NCBI GenBank assembly: GCA_910578585.1
Contig: CAJTRG010000011.1
Span: 24,001-88,000 of the forward strand
Source: an uncultured Mailhella sp.
GTDB lineage: Bacteria > Desulfobacterota > Desulfovibrionia > Desulfovibrionales > Desulfovibrionaceae
Direction of reading: 5' to 3'
DNA: 64,000 nt
Position 1 is the first letter of the stretch. The number at the start of each line of letters is the position of its first letter. The notes under the pieces were generated by a model that worked only from the letters and a program-made list of their open reading frames with translations, searched no databases and had not been told where the DNA came from. Below are positions 43,701-52,331 of the stretch, piece by piece. The position numbers and the translations under genes were made by a program.

Positions 43701-44945
43701 TACCATCTGCATACACTGTATACTGAACAGGAAGAACGCAAAGAGCAGCTCGGAACCCAATATGCGGCACTGAAAGATTTTATTGAGCCTTTGCGCACCA
43801 TTTTAATGCGCGTGGACTTTGAGCCGAAGACTCCTATTCATGATGAAAGCGATTATATCCAAATTTATCAAGATCTTACCAAAGAACTGGAAGAAGAATA
43901 TGTTCTTTTCCAGCAAAAAGAAAATCTGCTCAAAGAATATGAACAGGCAAAGCAACGCTACAATACAGCCAGCAAAGAAATTCAGGATGTGGAAAATACC
44001 CTGCAAGAGCTGTATTCTTCTGCCAATGTGGAAAATGAACAGGATTTGCGTACCTTGTTTGCAAAAATCAAAGAGAGCGAACGTTTTACTCAACAAGCTG
44101 TTATTATTGAAGAAAGCTTACGGGAAGAAAAACTGCCCCGCTTCCTCAAAAAGAGTGCAAATCCCTGCAAACGCGAATACAGGGAAATGCCTGACCAAGC
44201 TCCACTGCCTGAGATTTTTGCCTATTTTGATGAAGAGGCAAAGACTCGTTTTGAGGCAGAACTGAAAGATTTACAGGAAGAAAATGCCGGACTTGACCGC
44301 ATTGAAAAACACATCCAAAACCTCAAAGGTCAAGTGGAAGCAGAAAGTTCTTATATGTATGAAGAAAGTCTGGATAATGAAGCCGGCTATCGCATGAAAA
44401 AAACAGAACAAGCCATTAAAGAAAAATATAATGAATGGCTGGAATATGCCTTTGCCAAGGAAGTTTTAGAACGCGCGAAAAAGCATTATGAAGAAACGAG
44501 CCAGCCGCAAATTGTGCAAATTGCCTCCACTTTCTTCAATAAAATAACGGATAACGCATGGCAGGGCATCAAAGTTAATTTAGACGATCGAAGTGTCAAT
44601 GTGCTGGATGAAAACGGCAAGCTTTTGCAGGCTGAAATGCTGAGCCAGGGAGCAAAAGAACAGCTTTATCTTTCATTGCGTCTTGCTCACATCAAAAACC
44701 GTTCCCTGACTAAGCGGCCTCTGCCTATTCTTATGGATGATATTTTGGTCAACTTTGACGAACGAAGAGTAAGAAATACAGTAGAAGTTCTGAAACTCAT
44801 GGTACAGGAAACCCAGGGCATGCAGAATACGCAGCAGATTTTATTCTATACCTGCCACGAACGCACTGCCCACATTTTACAGGAAATTATTCCAGACACG
44901 AAAATTTACCACGTGCAGAACAAGAAAATCTACGAAACTGCGTAA
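40722..44945 (+). CDS. YhaN/SbcC-like ATPase with central membrane hairpin
   Basis: A 1407-residue SMC/Rad50-type ATPase of the AAA_27 (YhaN) type. N-terminal YIKNFHIEEFGPLETIDV and Walker A GDNEAGKSSSMEFI; C-terminal signature LSQGAKEQLYLSLRLAH and Walker B LPILMDDILVNFDERR. Long coiled coils fill the middle. Near residues 620-685 the apex holds two hydrophobic helices (ACIPAILCFVGAILLFLLRL and YALPFILLISGIGQAGFLWY) in place of the CxxC zinc hook of Rad50/SbcC. The complex is therefore probably anchored to the inner membrane. Works with the nuclease encoded upstream. Confidence 0.85.
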   Translation: MYIKNFHIEEFGPLETIDVQNLPQTMAVFLGDNEAGKSSSMEFIRSMLTGIPNRRDLFSQSLKKFKGGSLFLDDEKYGEMLVERNFSARSNRNLKVYNSSKKKIDNSIFYDVTDNISQDVYRLIFGFNLAELQNFSAFQDTNIFENILGASYGLGLITPELALQKIQEQMERLYKTKGKSSQLQNLFSQWKEENALFEKTNQRIEKFDNLQQKLESATLSYEELKQEKINIKTHEEELRTFITLWSQWKKWADIQQEFIRMKALTGDVFDEQPENVEILFTKILEQRRIKQESLTSLRDAQQKIEFRLKSFNIRTGLISQYLPIKNLAQQFAEASKIIAEIPTQKVQIEQSFIALNKQNKKVLDTWAAFNTSSRLEEFEKPEQILTHFQPILEDSLFLDDLEKFAVQIRESKNHIQNAQTALEYAKRDADKAKQKYQAVLQEKSEAIKNFNKNALLSKDEIAFEQELQTWQNRLQETQEKENDYLEISTTKCTEFLNQAKALGFTVLQDSDINKDNAKKFLNNYMQLAQIVRDIHGKEEKILSDLKRYEETTEHLQRQEQNYHEQLQRTKQHNEQDKKRIEKINAIDKATHNIIQQLENIEQKQNEAKTNKQKKHEALELPKWACIPAILCFVGAILLFLLRLTSDSSEVATFFGTLNIPYALPFILLISGIGQAGFLWYIKQNNTQPEQPAELNSDSEKIEQLVLDLQELQTIQEKLLQNFYPEQAKEQIQNTEEENSVDLLHFDKELMLKIDEPKSSWLAQVIAKAKEKASLYSHYAKKFDVETQQDQKKAPASLTDLQNEAGNLEKQILETLADAQCRVENIAQIPNFMKMIARLDLIVEDINSMSVNVRDCHDVYAEFMHWLEAKIPALFEKISSLSSDEYLPHLIEYRHTIREEQFKHIQEIHGAIFAESLASLEESTEHYAHVEKSLAERKLALEKIYYALADFLRKNGFLYEETRNDFVYALSKEEQEQDIFTGTFASVKHCVEYLYHLHTLYTEQEERKEQLGTQYAALKDFIEPLRTILMRVDFEPKTPIHDESDYIQIYQDLTKELEEEYVLFQQKENLLKEYEQAKQRYNTASKEIQDVENTLQELYSSANVENEQDLRTLFAKIKESERFTQQAVIIEESLREEKLPRFLKKSANPCKREYREMPDQAPLPEIFAYFDEEAKTRFEAELKDLQEENAGLDRIEKHIQNLKGQVEAESSYMYEESLDNEAGYRMKKTEQAIKEKYNEWLEYAFAKEVLERAKKHYEETSQPQIVQIASTFFNKITDNAWQGIKVNLDDRSVNVLDENGKLLQAEMLSQGAKEQLYLSLRLAHIKNRSLTKRPLPILMDDILVNFDERRVRNTVEVLKLMVQETQGMQNTQQILFYTCHERTAHILQEIIPDTKIYHVQNKKIYETA

Positions 44946-44970
44946 AATTTTTTTCAATTTTTTCTCTTTT

Positions 44971-44993
44971 ATGGGGGAGATGATCTCCCCCAT
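44971..44993. repeat. perfect GC-rich palindrome
   Basis: ATGGGGGAGA-TGA-TCTCCCCCAT, 25 bases after the YhaN-like stop. No T tract follows at once; it may stabilise the 3' end. Confidence 0.5.
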
Positions 44994-45004
44994 CCCCCAC
45001 ATCG

Positions 45005-45039
45005 CAAAACGGTTATAGACTTTATCTATAACCGTTTTG
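45005..45039. terminator. intrinsic terminator after the YhaN-like gene
   Basis: CAAAACGGTTATAGA-CTTTA-TCTATAACCGTTTTG, perfect 15-base stem with T-rich 3' flank. Confidence 0.85.
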
Positions 45040-45082
45040 TTGTATTATGCAATTTTAATTAATTTACGTTAGAAAAAACAAC

Positions 45083-45114
45083 GAGAAAAGCGAGGAAAAA
45101 TCCCCCGCTTTTTC
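45083..45114 (-). terminator. terminator of the RlmB-like gene
   Basis: Imperfect stem between GAGAAAAGCGAGGA and TCCCCCGCTTTTTC; on the minus strand it is followed by GTTGTTTTTTC. Confidence 0.6.
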
Positions 45115-45170
45115 ATTTAAGAAGTCACTTCATTTGCCGATAAAGTTTGTACGCAAGAGACTGACAGCAA

Positions 45171-45989
45171 TTATTTTTTGCTGTGTGCCTGAAAGAAGGA
45201 AGCAAGCAAAATTGCACCTGCCTGTGCTACATTCAGGGAATCAAATTCCCGCAAAAAAGGAATGGAAAGAGCAGCAGAGCAATGGTTTTGCACGCCTTGA
45301 CGCACCCCTTTTTCTTCACTGCCAAGAACCAAAAGGGCTGGAAACTGCAATTTGTTTTGAGTTTCACAGGTCAGGGCATTTTCTCCATGCATATCAGCAT
45401 AATAGGTTGTATAGCCGGATTTTGCCGCAAGTTCCACAGCACGCGCAAGGTTGACAACCTCTGCAATGGGCAGTTTTTCCAAACTTCCTGCAGCTGAACG
45501 CGCTGCCCCTGCCCCTAAAAAGGCACTATTATGCTTTGGCACCACAAGTCCTGCGGCGCCAAGGGCATACATAGTTCGCACAAGTGTGCCCACATTGCCC
45601 GGGTCAAGCACCTGGTCAAGGGCAATAATCAGTGGAAGCGGAGCAGAAAACGCTGTTTCCAGTAAGTTTTCAAAAGGAGTATAGCTTACCTCACGAAGAC
45701 GCACGGCAACGCCCTGATGATTGGCATTATCACAAAGGCGCGCCAAAACCTCGTCCTCAACCAGAGTATGCCGCACTGAGTGTTCCTTACAAAGTGCAAG
45801 GAGGAGATTTGCTTCTTTAATATTTTTACCTTTTCGAAGGTATAAGTGGTCGATTTTACTGGGATCATTTTGCAGAAGTTCTAAAACAGGCTTGTAACCC
45901 GGTAAAATATGTTGAGAATTTTTTTTATTTTTTTGCAAGTTTTTTTCTTGTTTATGTTTGCCATAGGGTGTATAATTTTTTTCCTGCAT
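45171..45989 (-). CDS. SpoU-family RNA 2'-O-methyltransferase (RlmB-like)
   Basis: About 272 residues from MQEKNYTPYGKHKQEK; longer in-frame readings upstream lack a ribosome site and run into the mltD leader. The lysine-rich start leads into a substrate-binding domain (ILPGYKPVLELLQNDPSKID) and the SPOUT catalytic domain with the knot motifs ALDQVLDPGNVGTLVRTMYA, VLGSEEKGVRQ and DSLNVAQAGAILL. Relatives methylate G2251 of 23S rRNA. Divergent from mltD. Confidence 0.85.
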   Translation of the reverse strand: MQEKNYTPYGKHKQEKNLQKNKKNSQHILPGYKPVLELLQNDPSKIDHLYLRKGKNIKEANLLLALCKEHSVRHTLVEDEVLARLCDNANHQGVAVRLREVSYTPFENLLETAFSAPLPLIIALDQVLDPGNVGTLVRTMYALGAAGLVVPKHNSAFLGAGAARSAAGSLEKLPIAEVVNLARAVELAAKSGYTTYYADMHGENALTCETQNKLQFPALLVLGSEEKGVRQGVQNHCSAALSIPFLREFDSLNVAQAGAILLASFFQAHSKK

Positions 45990-46023
45990 TGCAATATTCC
46001 TTATGGAAAAGATATAGACTTTG

Positions 46024-46066
46024 TAAAGCATAGTAAAAGAGAAAACAAGTATTTTGTTATGCTTTA
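46024..46066. promoter_or_regulatory. inverted repeat before mltD
   Basis: TAAAGCATA (46024-46032) and TATGCTTTA (46058-46066) with a 25-base spacer; the right arm abuts the AAGGAG ribosome site. It could be an operator or a weak RNA fold over the ribosome site. Confidence 0.35.
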
Positions 46067-46077
46067 AGGAGATAATT

Positions 46078-48180
46078 GTGCATTTTTCATTCCCCAAACT
46101 CAAACAAATGGTGCTTCCCTTTGCCTTATGCGCCGCCCTCACTGCCTGCGGAACCAAAACCTATCAAACCGAAGATTATATTTCCACCCATGATTCTTTA
46201 TATGAAGATTATATGGTCAGCGTTGACGAAGAAGCAGGCCCTTTGCTTGAACCGGAACTTCATGCCTTTCTTTCCGTGGGCGATATAGATAAAGATATCA
46301 CTGCTGAACAATTAAAACTCATTGAACACGAATATAAACACTATGTAAAAAATCCCCGCGGGCGTGTCACTATTGAACGTTTCATGTACAGAGCCATGCC
46401 CTATCTCAAATATACCAAACAAGTTTTCCGTGATAAAAATATGCCTGAAGAATTGGCATATCTTGCTTTTGTAGAAAGCGGCTATCATCCTTTTGCCCGT
46501 TCCAGCGCAAATGCCCTTGGCATGTGGCAATTCATGGCACCTACTGCCCGTCACTGCGGCCTGACTATCAATTGGTGGCTCGATGAACGCCTTGACCCAT
46601 ACAAAGCAACAGCCGCTGCGGCTGATTATTTGCAGGAAATGTACAATGAATTCCATGATTGGTATTTGGCGCTTGCTGCCTATAATGCCGGTCCCGGAAA
46701 AATCAGACGTGCGCTTTCTGAAACCGGCACAGACAATTTCTTCGACCTCATGGCTGCCAATGATAAAATTACCAATTCAAAAATAAAAATCAAACAGGAA
46801 ACAGCAGATTATGTTCCCCGTTTTCTTGCCATGACAAAAATTATGCGTAATTTCCATCTCCTTGGATTTACAGCAAAAGAACACGACCTTGGCAAAGGAC
46901 ACTCTGTTATCACTGAACAGGCTGTGGCAATCAAAGCTCAGCGTGGTACAGATTTAAAAGCCCTTGCCCGTAAAATGGATATGCCCTGGCAAACCTTCCG
47001 TGATTATAACCCAGCCTTTTTGCAGGCCGTCACCCCGCTTGACGCTGACACCTGGTTCTATGTTCCTGTCAGCATGCAGGCAAAAGGCCTTGAAGCAAGC
47101 AAAATACAAATGCTCGCCGGCTGGTCTAATTATACCATTAAAAAAGGTGATACCCTTTCCGCTATCAGCAGAAAAACCGGGGTGCCGGTGCATGTGCTCC
47201 GTCAGGCAAACACCATCAGCGAACCTTTAAAAGTTGGCCATACGCTGAAACTGCCTGCAAAACACACCTATATTGCTGATAATTCTGTCAACGGAAAAAG
47301 CAAAGCAGGCAACGCAAAAACAAACAGCAAAACAATAGAAAAACACAGCTATACCTATAAAGTAAAATCCGGCGATACATTTAGAAAAATCGCCACAAGC
47401 CACGGTTTGACTGTTGCAGAACTCAAGGCTGCCAACCCAAAGATCAAAGATATTACGAAAATTTCCCGCGGACAAAAAATTTATATTCCGCAGAAGAACG
47501 AAAATCTGCACACTTCCATTGCTGAAAACAAGAAAAATGCAGTAGATAAAAACAGCAAAAAAGCAGCAAAAAACCAGGAATTGGCACAAGAAACATCCAA
47601 ACTTTCCAAAAAAGCAGCCAAATACACCATTCAACGCGGCGACACCCTTTATTCTGTAGCCAAGAAGCATGGACTCACAGTAGCTGAGCTGCAAAAAATC
47701 AATAATGGCTTATCTCCGCAAGGACTTGCTGTGGGACAGGAAATTTTTGTGAGCGCAAACAAAAATACCCTTACCGCAAAAAATGATACTAAACAAAAAC
47801 AACAAACAAGCGTAAAGAGTAAAACCTATACCGTAAAACAAGGCGATACCCTTTATTCCATTGCCAAAGCACACGGCTATAGTGTTGCAGAACTCAAAAG
47901 CCACAATAAAAATCTGACCACCAGCCTCAGCATTGGTCAAAATATCACTATCCCTGCCAAGGGTAATCATAACGCAAAGGCTGCGGCAAAACCCATTATC
48001 CACATTGTGAAAAAAGGTGAAACACTTTACAGCATAAGCAGAAGTTATAATGTCTCTGTAGATGCTATCATTGCCTATAACAAGTTTTCCGGCAACAGCA
48101 TTTCCGTTGGACAAAAGGTTAAAATCCCAAGCTCCAATTACACTATGGCTAGCGCAAACGACAACGACAATATCCAATAA
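46078..48180 (+). CDS. mltD: membrane-bound lytic murein transglycosylase D with five LysM repeats
   Basis: About 700 residues. The GTG at 46078, seven bases from AAGGAG, is the likely start, giving a lipoprotein signal ending in LTAC (FALCAALTACGTK). The catalytic SLT domain (about 100-260) has LAYLAFVESGYHPFARSSAN with the catalytic glutamate, GMWQFMAPTAR and AYNAGPGKIRRAL. Five LysM modules follow, starting at YTIKKGDTLSAI, YKVKSGDTFRKI, YTIQRGDTLYSV, YTVKQGDTLYSI and HIVKKGETLYSI, joined by Ala/Lys/Asn-rich linkers. E. coli MltD has fewer repeats. It cuts peptidoglycan from the outer membrane side. Confidence 0.93.
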   Translation: MHFSFPKLKQMVLPFALCAALTACGTKTYQTEDYISTHDSLYEDYMVSVDEEAGPLLEPELHAFLSVGDIDKDITAEQLKLIEHEYKHYVKNPRGRVTIERFMYRAMPYLKYTKQVFRDKNMPEELAYLAFVESGYHPFARSSANALGMWQFMAPTARHCGLTINWWLDERLDPYKATAAAADYLQEMYNEFHDWYLALAAYNAGPGKIRRALSETGTDNFFDLMAANDKITNSKIKIKQETADYVPRFLAMTKIMRNFHLLGFTAKEHDLGKGHSVITEQAVAIKAQRGTDLKALARKMDMPWQTFRDYNPAFLQAVTPLDADTWFYVPVSMQAKGLEASKIQMLAGWSNYTIKKGDTLSAISRKTGVPVHVLRQANTISEPLKVGHTLKLPAKHTYIADNSVNGKSKAGNAKTNSKTIEKHSYTYKVKSGDTFRKIATSHGLTVAELKAANPKIKDITKISRGQKIYIPQKNENLHTSIAENKKNAVDKNSKKAAKNQELAQETSKLSKKAAKYTIQRGDTLYSVAKKHGLTVAELQKINNGLSPQGLAVGQEIFVSANKNTLTAKNDTKQKQQTSVKSKTYTVKQGDTLYSIAKAHGYSVAELKSHNKNLTTSLSIGQNITIPAKGNHNAKAAAKPIIHIVKKGETLYSISRSYNVSVDAIIAYNKFSGNSISVGQKVKIPSSNYTMASANDNDNIQ

Positions 48181-48211
48181 AAAATATTTTTGTAACATTG
48201 CAAAAATGGTA

Positions 48212-48246
48212 CAAAAAAAGGTGCAATTTACATTGCACCTTTTTTG
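48212..48246. terminator. bidirectional terminator after mltD
   Basis: CAAAAAAAGGTGCAAT-TTAC-ATTGCACCTTTTTTG between convergent genes. Confidence 0.9.
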
Positions 48247-48297
48247 TTTGTTGTTTATTTATCACGGTAATGGAAACCGCATTGAATAATAAAAAAA

Positions 48298-49317
48298 TTA
48301 TTGAAGATCTGGATTTGAAAACATGAGTGTGATATTAAAGCCCGCGGCGGACTGAAATTCTATCTCGCCATACTCACACACAGGAAGCTGACGATTATTT
48401 TTATACCGCTTGTCCGGCTCGCCTGATTTATTCGCATGTTCCCAAATTTTATCGACTATCTTTGTATCAGTTGGAACACTGTCAGCCTCTGCAAACTGTG
48501 TGGTTCGAGCTGTTATTTCCACATCAGAATAACTTATTGCCCCAATATTGTTAGCCTGGAGGATAAGAAGCTTATCTGGAAGAAAGACAAGCGTTTCCAT
48601 TCCTGCCTTGAAAACTGCTGCCGGAATATTTGTTTTAAAAGGAAATGGAACTTCCTTGCTTGTGGAACAGGCCATTCTTTTTGCAGAGTTTTTTTCTTTT
48701 ATGAGCCAAACTTTTTGGCTGTCCATAATTCTGAGCACAGGGTTCATATACTGATCAATTTCCTTTTGCTGATCAGCGTCAATGAAATACTCCAGGATCA
48801 CTTGTCCTGCTGTCTTTGCATATATTTTCAGGACAATACATCCAACAAGAAGGACAATAAACGCCAAGTGAACAAAACAAAGCAATACGGAAATACCAAT
48901 TCCAACAGTTGAAATATTGTTTGCAAGTTTAGTTCTTCTTGCTGCGGCAAGGATATCCCCCATTCCGTCAGAGACCATATCACTTACATTTGCTGCTGCT
49001 TCATTTACATTTTCCTCGCCTGTCACATTGCTTACAAGATTATTGACTCCGCCTTCAGCAAAAGAAGAAAGAGAAGCCGCAGAAGAACCGGACTTTTTGA
49101 AAATTTTTGAAAAAATATCTTTCAAACCTTTGAAGCCGCCCTCATCCACATAGGAGATGCCAGTGCCCGGAATACTGATTGTCTTGCGAATTTTGCCTTT
49201 GGCTGTTTTGGTTAATCGAAAACCTTTACCGCCCCAACTGTATCCAATACCGGATTTACTCAAATTAACTTTAAATCCGCCGCCCAGATTAAAACTCTTT
49301 CTAAATCTAAACCCCAT
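48298..49317 (-). CDS. DUF4236 membrane protein
   Basis: A 339-residue protein. The N-terminus is a clear DUF4236 domain: MGFRFRKSFNLGGGFKVNLS, KSGIGYSWGGKGFRLTKTAK, TISIPGTGISYVDE. A long hydrophobic stretch (about residues 138-170, STVGIGISVLLCFVHLAFIV) forms one or two membrane helices. The C-terminal half (about 175-339) is soluble and unrecognised. Function of the family is unknown. Monocistronic between two terminator-bounded genes. Confidence 0.75.
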   Translation of the reverse strand: MGFRFRKSFNLGGGFKVNLSKSGIGYSWGGKGFRLTKTAKGKIRKTISIPGTGISYVDEGGFKGLKDIFSKIFKKSGSSAASLSSFAEGGVNNLVSNVTGEENVNEAAANVSDMVSDGMGDILAAARRTKLANNISTVGIGISVLLCFVHLAFIVLLVGCIVLKIYAKTAGQVILEYFIDADQQKEIDQYMNPVLRIMDSQKVWLIKEKNSAKRMACSTSKEVPFPFKTNIPAAVFKAGMETLVFLPDKLLILQANNIGAISYSDVEITARTTQFAEADSVPTDTKIVDKIWEHANKSGEPDKRYKNNRQLPVCEYGEIEFQSAAGFNITLMFSNPDLQ

Positions 49318-49490
49318 AATCCCCCCTTATAATTCTCTTATAACTTTTACTATCAATTCTTTAAGTTCGTATCAACCTGTAATTTTATATTTTAATTTCA
49401 ATATGATTTATAAAAAAGCTTGCTCCCATGTCTATAAAAGCAAGCTTTCTCTATTTCATATTTATTTTTCATATATTACAAATAAAACCA

Positions 49491-50753
49491 TTAATTAGGC
49501 GTGGGAATACGCTTAATGCGGCCGCCAAGTTCCTGTAATTTGATTTCCATACCTTCATAGCCGCGGTCAACGTGATAAATTCTGTCAACCCTTGTTTCCC
49601 CTTCAGCGCAAAGCCCGGCAATAACAAGAGCAGCACCGGCACGCAGATCACTTGCCATAACAGGAGCACCGGTGAGAGAAGGCACACCGCGCACCATGGC
49701 AGAATTGCCTGTCAAGCGAATATCAGCACCCATGCGCACCAGTTCAGGCACATGCATAAAACGGTTTTCAAAAATGGTTTCTTCCACAATGCCGGAACCT
49801 TTGCAAAGCGTGAGCATAGCCATAAATTGTGCCTGCATATCGGTTGGGAAGCCCGGATGCGGTACAGTGCGGATATCAACGGCATTTAATTCCCCGTGCG
49901 GCTTTGCCACCACAGCATTTTCTTCAAAGGAAAGCTTTACATTGGCGGCTTCCAGCTTGCTGCAAAGGGCTTCCATATCCTTATAGGGGCAGTCTTCCAC
50001 CCGAACTTCGCCATTGGTCATGGCTGCTGCAATAAGATAGGTTCCTGCTTCAATTCTGTCCGGCATAATTCTATAGGGCTTTTCCTGCCTCAAACTGGTT
50101 ACGCCCTGGATTTTGATTTGCGTTTGCCCGGCTCCTTCAATTTTTGCTCCGCAGCTATTTAAGAAATTCGCTAAATCCACAATTTCAGGTTCGCGAGCGG
50201 CATTATCCAAAATAGTTTCCCCGTCCGCAAGAGCCGCAGCCATCATCAAATTTTCTGTGCCGCCGACAGTCACTTTATCAAATTGGACATGCGCGCCATG
50301 CAGTTTTTTGCATCTGCCCTTGATATAGCCTCCATCAAGGGTAAATTCCGCACCCATTTTCTCTAAAGCAGACAAGTGCAAATCCACAGGTCTTGCGCCA
50401 ATGGCACAGCCTCCGGGAAGTGCCACGCTCGCTTCTCCAAGGCGCGCAAGGAGCGGCCCAAGGCAAAGCACAGAAGCGCGCATGGTTTTGACCAAATCAT
50501 AAGGCGCTTCGGATAAAATTGAACCCTTGGGATCTATTTCCATGCGATTATTGACAAAACTCGTTTCAAAACCCAATGTTCCCAAAAGTTTTTGCGTTGT
50601 TAGGATATCTCTTAAATGGGGCACATTATCAAAGACAACCGGTGTATCAAATAAAATTCCCCCAAACAGAATAGGCAAAGCAGCATTTTTCGCACCGCTT
50701 ACCTTCACCGTTCCTTTGAGCGGAACACCACCATAAATCAAAAGACTATCCAT
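49491..50753 (-). CDS. murA: UDP-N-acetylglucosamine 1-carboxyvinyltransferase
   Basis: About 420 residues from MDSLLIYGGVPLKGTVKVSG, the family's normal start; longer readings would extend into the tRNA-His promoter. KNAALPILFGGILF and VRTMRASVL-like KTMRASVLCLGPLLAR are conserved, and the catalytic cysteine lies in LPGGCAIGARPVDLHL, so it is a Cys-type, fosfomycin-sensitive class. VGGTENLMMAAALADG and HPGFPTDMQAQFMA also match. It makes the first committed peptidoglycan precursor in the cytoplasm. Confidence 0.96.
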   Translation of the reverse strand: MDSLLIYGGVPLKGTVKVSGAKNAALPILFGGILFDTPVVFDNVPHLRDILTTQKLLGTLGFETSFVNNRMEIDPKGSILSEAPYDLVKTMRASVLCLGPLLARLGEASVALPGGCAIGARPVDLHLSALEKMGAEFTLDGGYIKGRCKKLHGAHVQFDKVTVGGTENLMMAAALADGETILDNAAREPEIVDLANFLNSCGAKIEGAGQTQIKIQGVTSLRQEKPYRIMPDRIEAGTYLIAAAMTNGEVRVEDCPYKDMEALCSKLEAANVKLSFEENAVVAKPHGELNAVDIRTVPHPGFPTDMQAQFMAMLTLCKGSGIVEETIFENRFMHVPELVRMGADIRLTGNSAMVRGVPSLTGAPVMASDLRAGAALVIAGLCAEGETRVDRIYHVDRGYEGMEIKLQELGGRIKRIPTPN

Positions 50754-50786
50754 ATATTTCTCCAAAAAATTATTTTCAAAAAAAAC

Positions 50787-50815
50787 TTGACGAAGCACAA
50801 AATTTAACATACAAG
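50787..50815 (+). promoter_or_regulatory. promoter of tRNA-His
   Basis: TTGACG (50787-50792), 17-base spacer, TACAAG (50810-50815), predicted start a few bases before the tRNA. Confidence 0.6.
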
Positions 50816-50825
50816 TTTCTTTCAC

Positions 50826-50902
50826 GGCGGAAGTAGCTCAGTTGGCAGAGCACCTGGTTGTGGCCCAGGTGGCCGAGAGTTCAAGTCTCTTCTTTCGCCC
50901 CA
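50826..50902 (+). tRNA. tRNA-His (GTG)
   Basis: Acceptor GCGGAAG pairs with CTTTCGC; an extra G at 50826 faces the discriminator C, the mark of tRNA-His. D-arm AGCTCAGTTGGCAGAGC, anticodon loop TTGTGGC with GTG, T-arm GAGAG-TTCAAGT-CTCTT, CCA encoded. Confidence 0.97.
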
Positions 50903-50907
50903 GATTT

Positions 50908-50931
50908 ACCCAGACATAGTCTGGGTTTTTT
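50908..50931 (+). terminator. terminator of tRNA-His
   Basis: ACCCAGAC-ATA-GTCTGGGT followed by TTTTT. Confidence 0.9.
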
Positions 50932-51012
50932 ATGTACTTTTTATGTTTTCTTTTGTTTTCATCCCTTTTTATTTTCAATTATTTCAACAAGTTTTATCTT
51001 TCAATAAAACCG

Positions 51013-51810
51013 CTATTCCAATGGCAAATCAAGCGCAAGCCCTATAGGGCAATGGTCTGAACCATAGACAGTATCTTCAATCCAGGCATCTGCAATAACA
51101 GGCTTTAATTCCTCTGAGACAAAGAAATAATCAATGCGCCAGCCAATATTCCGATCTCTTGCTTTTGTCTTGTAAGACCACCAGGTATACGCCCCCTCTG
51201 CCCCGCCATGCACATGCCGAAACGTATCCACATAGCCAAGCGCCACCATTTTATCCAAAAACGCACGCTCTTCTTCCAAAAAGCCTGTATTGTAAATATT
51301 ATCTTTTGGACGTGCCAGATCTATTTCCTTGTGGGCAATATTGAAATCACCGCAAACCACAATGGGCTTCTGCCTGCGGCATTCCTCAGCATAGTTCAAA
51401 AAGCTCTCAAAAAAGCCCATTTTATAAGGCACGCGTTTGAAAACACCTTTAGTAAGTTCCTCGCCGCCATTGGGGAAATAGCCATTAAAATAATGGAAAC
51501 GAGGAAATTCCAAATGCACAATACGTCCTTCCCCTTGATAGGCAGCATCAGGCAATTCAATTTCCACATTCAACGGGTTCAAATGCGTGAAGACAGCCAC
51601 CCCGGAATAGCCTTTTTTGACAAGGGAATTTGCCCAATAGCTTTTTCTGCCCAAAGGATTTTTATCTGCCTCGGGGATTTGCTCTTCATGGGCTTTTGTT
51701 TCTTGAATGCCAATAATATCTGCTCCGTTTGGGTTCTCAAACCATGCCCAATCCTCTTTCTTGCGCACCGCGCGGATACCATTCACATTCCAGGACTGAA
51801 AACGTATCAT
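51013..51810 (-). CDS. xthA: exodeoxyribonuclease III
   Basis: A 265-residue AP endonuclease/exonuclease. RFQSWNVNGIRAVRKK, IIGIQETKAHEEQIP (metal glutamate), YNTGFLEEERAFLDKM, and the C-terminal GSDHCPIGLALDLP active-site Asp-His. It processes abasic sites in base excision repair. The first codon overlaps the stop of the upstream gene (51810-52310) by one base (TAATG), so the two are co-translated. Confidence 0.95.
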   Translation of the reverse strand: MIRFQSWNVNGIRAVRKKEDWAWFENPNGADIIGIQETKAHEEQIPEADKNPLGRKSYWANSLVKKGYSGVAVFTHLNPLNVEIELPDAAYQGEGRIVHLEFPRFHYFNGYFPNGGEELTKGVFKRVPYKMGFFESFLNYAEECRRQKPIVVCGDFNIAHKEIDLARPKDNIYNTGFLEEERAFLDKMVALGYVDTFRHVHGGAEGAYTWWSYKTKARDRNIGWRIDYFFVSEELKPVIADAWIEDTVYGSDHCPIGLALDLPLE

Positions 51811-52310
51811 TATAACTCCGTGCTTTGGGGCTTTTTGGCTTTGGGCTGATTATCATCCGTTAAGCCCTTCATAAAGCTTTCAATGCCCTGTTTCATGCCC
51901 TTGCCCATTTTCTTGGCGTCTTCATTGAATTTATCAATATTGCTTTGGAAGGAATCAGAAAAACTTTCTTCACGGGCGTAATCACTGATCATCTGACGCA
52001 CAGAATAACCCTTTGTCTGCAGACTCTTTTCCACATTTTGTTCAAAGGCTGCAAAATCTTTTTTACTGATTTTTTCCTGTGCAAAAAGCTTTTGCACATG
52101 GGGAAGCACACATTCTTTGTACACAGCATAGGGAAGCATCTCTTTTACCATACAAATGCCAGCATATTCTGCAAAACCAATATATTCGGCATCATTATTT
52201 TCAAAACCAAATAAAGCCCCCTGAGCCTGATCTTTGCCCGTCAAAAAAGAGCCAAAACCCACAAGAACAATAAACAGCACCATACACATCATCACTATAT
52301 TTTTCTTCAT
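51810..52310 (-). CDS. hypothetical secreted or membrane-anchored protein
   Basis: A 166-residue protein with an N-terminal hydrophobic helix (MKKNIVMMCMVLFIVLVGFG) that is an uncleaved anchor or a signal peptide. The rest is helical and charged, with two cysteines (GICMVKEM, KECVLPH) and a Lys/Met-rich end. I do not recognise the family. Co-transcribed with xthA and kdsB (21-base gap from kdsB). Confidence 0.6.
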   Translation of the reverse strand: MKKNIVMMCMVLFIVLVGFGSFLTGKDQAQGALFGFENNDAEYIGFAEYAGICMVKEMLPYAVYKECVLPHVQKLFAQEKISKKDFAAFEQNVEKSLQTKGYSVRQMISDYAREESFSDSFQSNIDKFNEDAKKMGKGMKQGIESFMKGLTDDNQPKAKKPQSTEL

Positions 52311-52331
52311 TATTTTCTTTCCTTTCTATGT

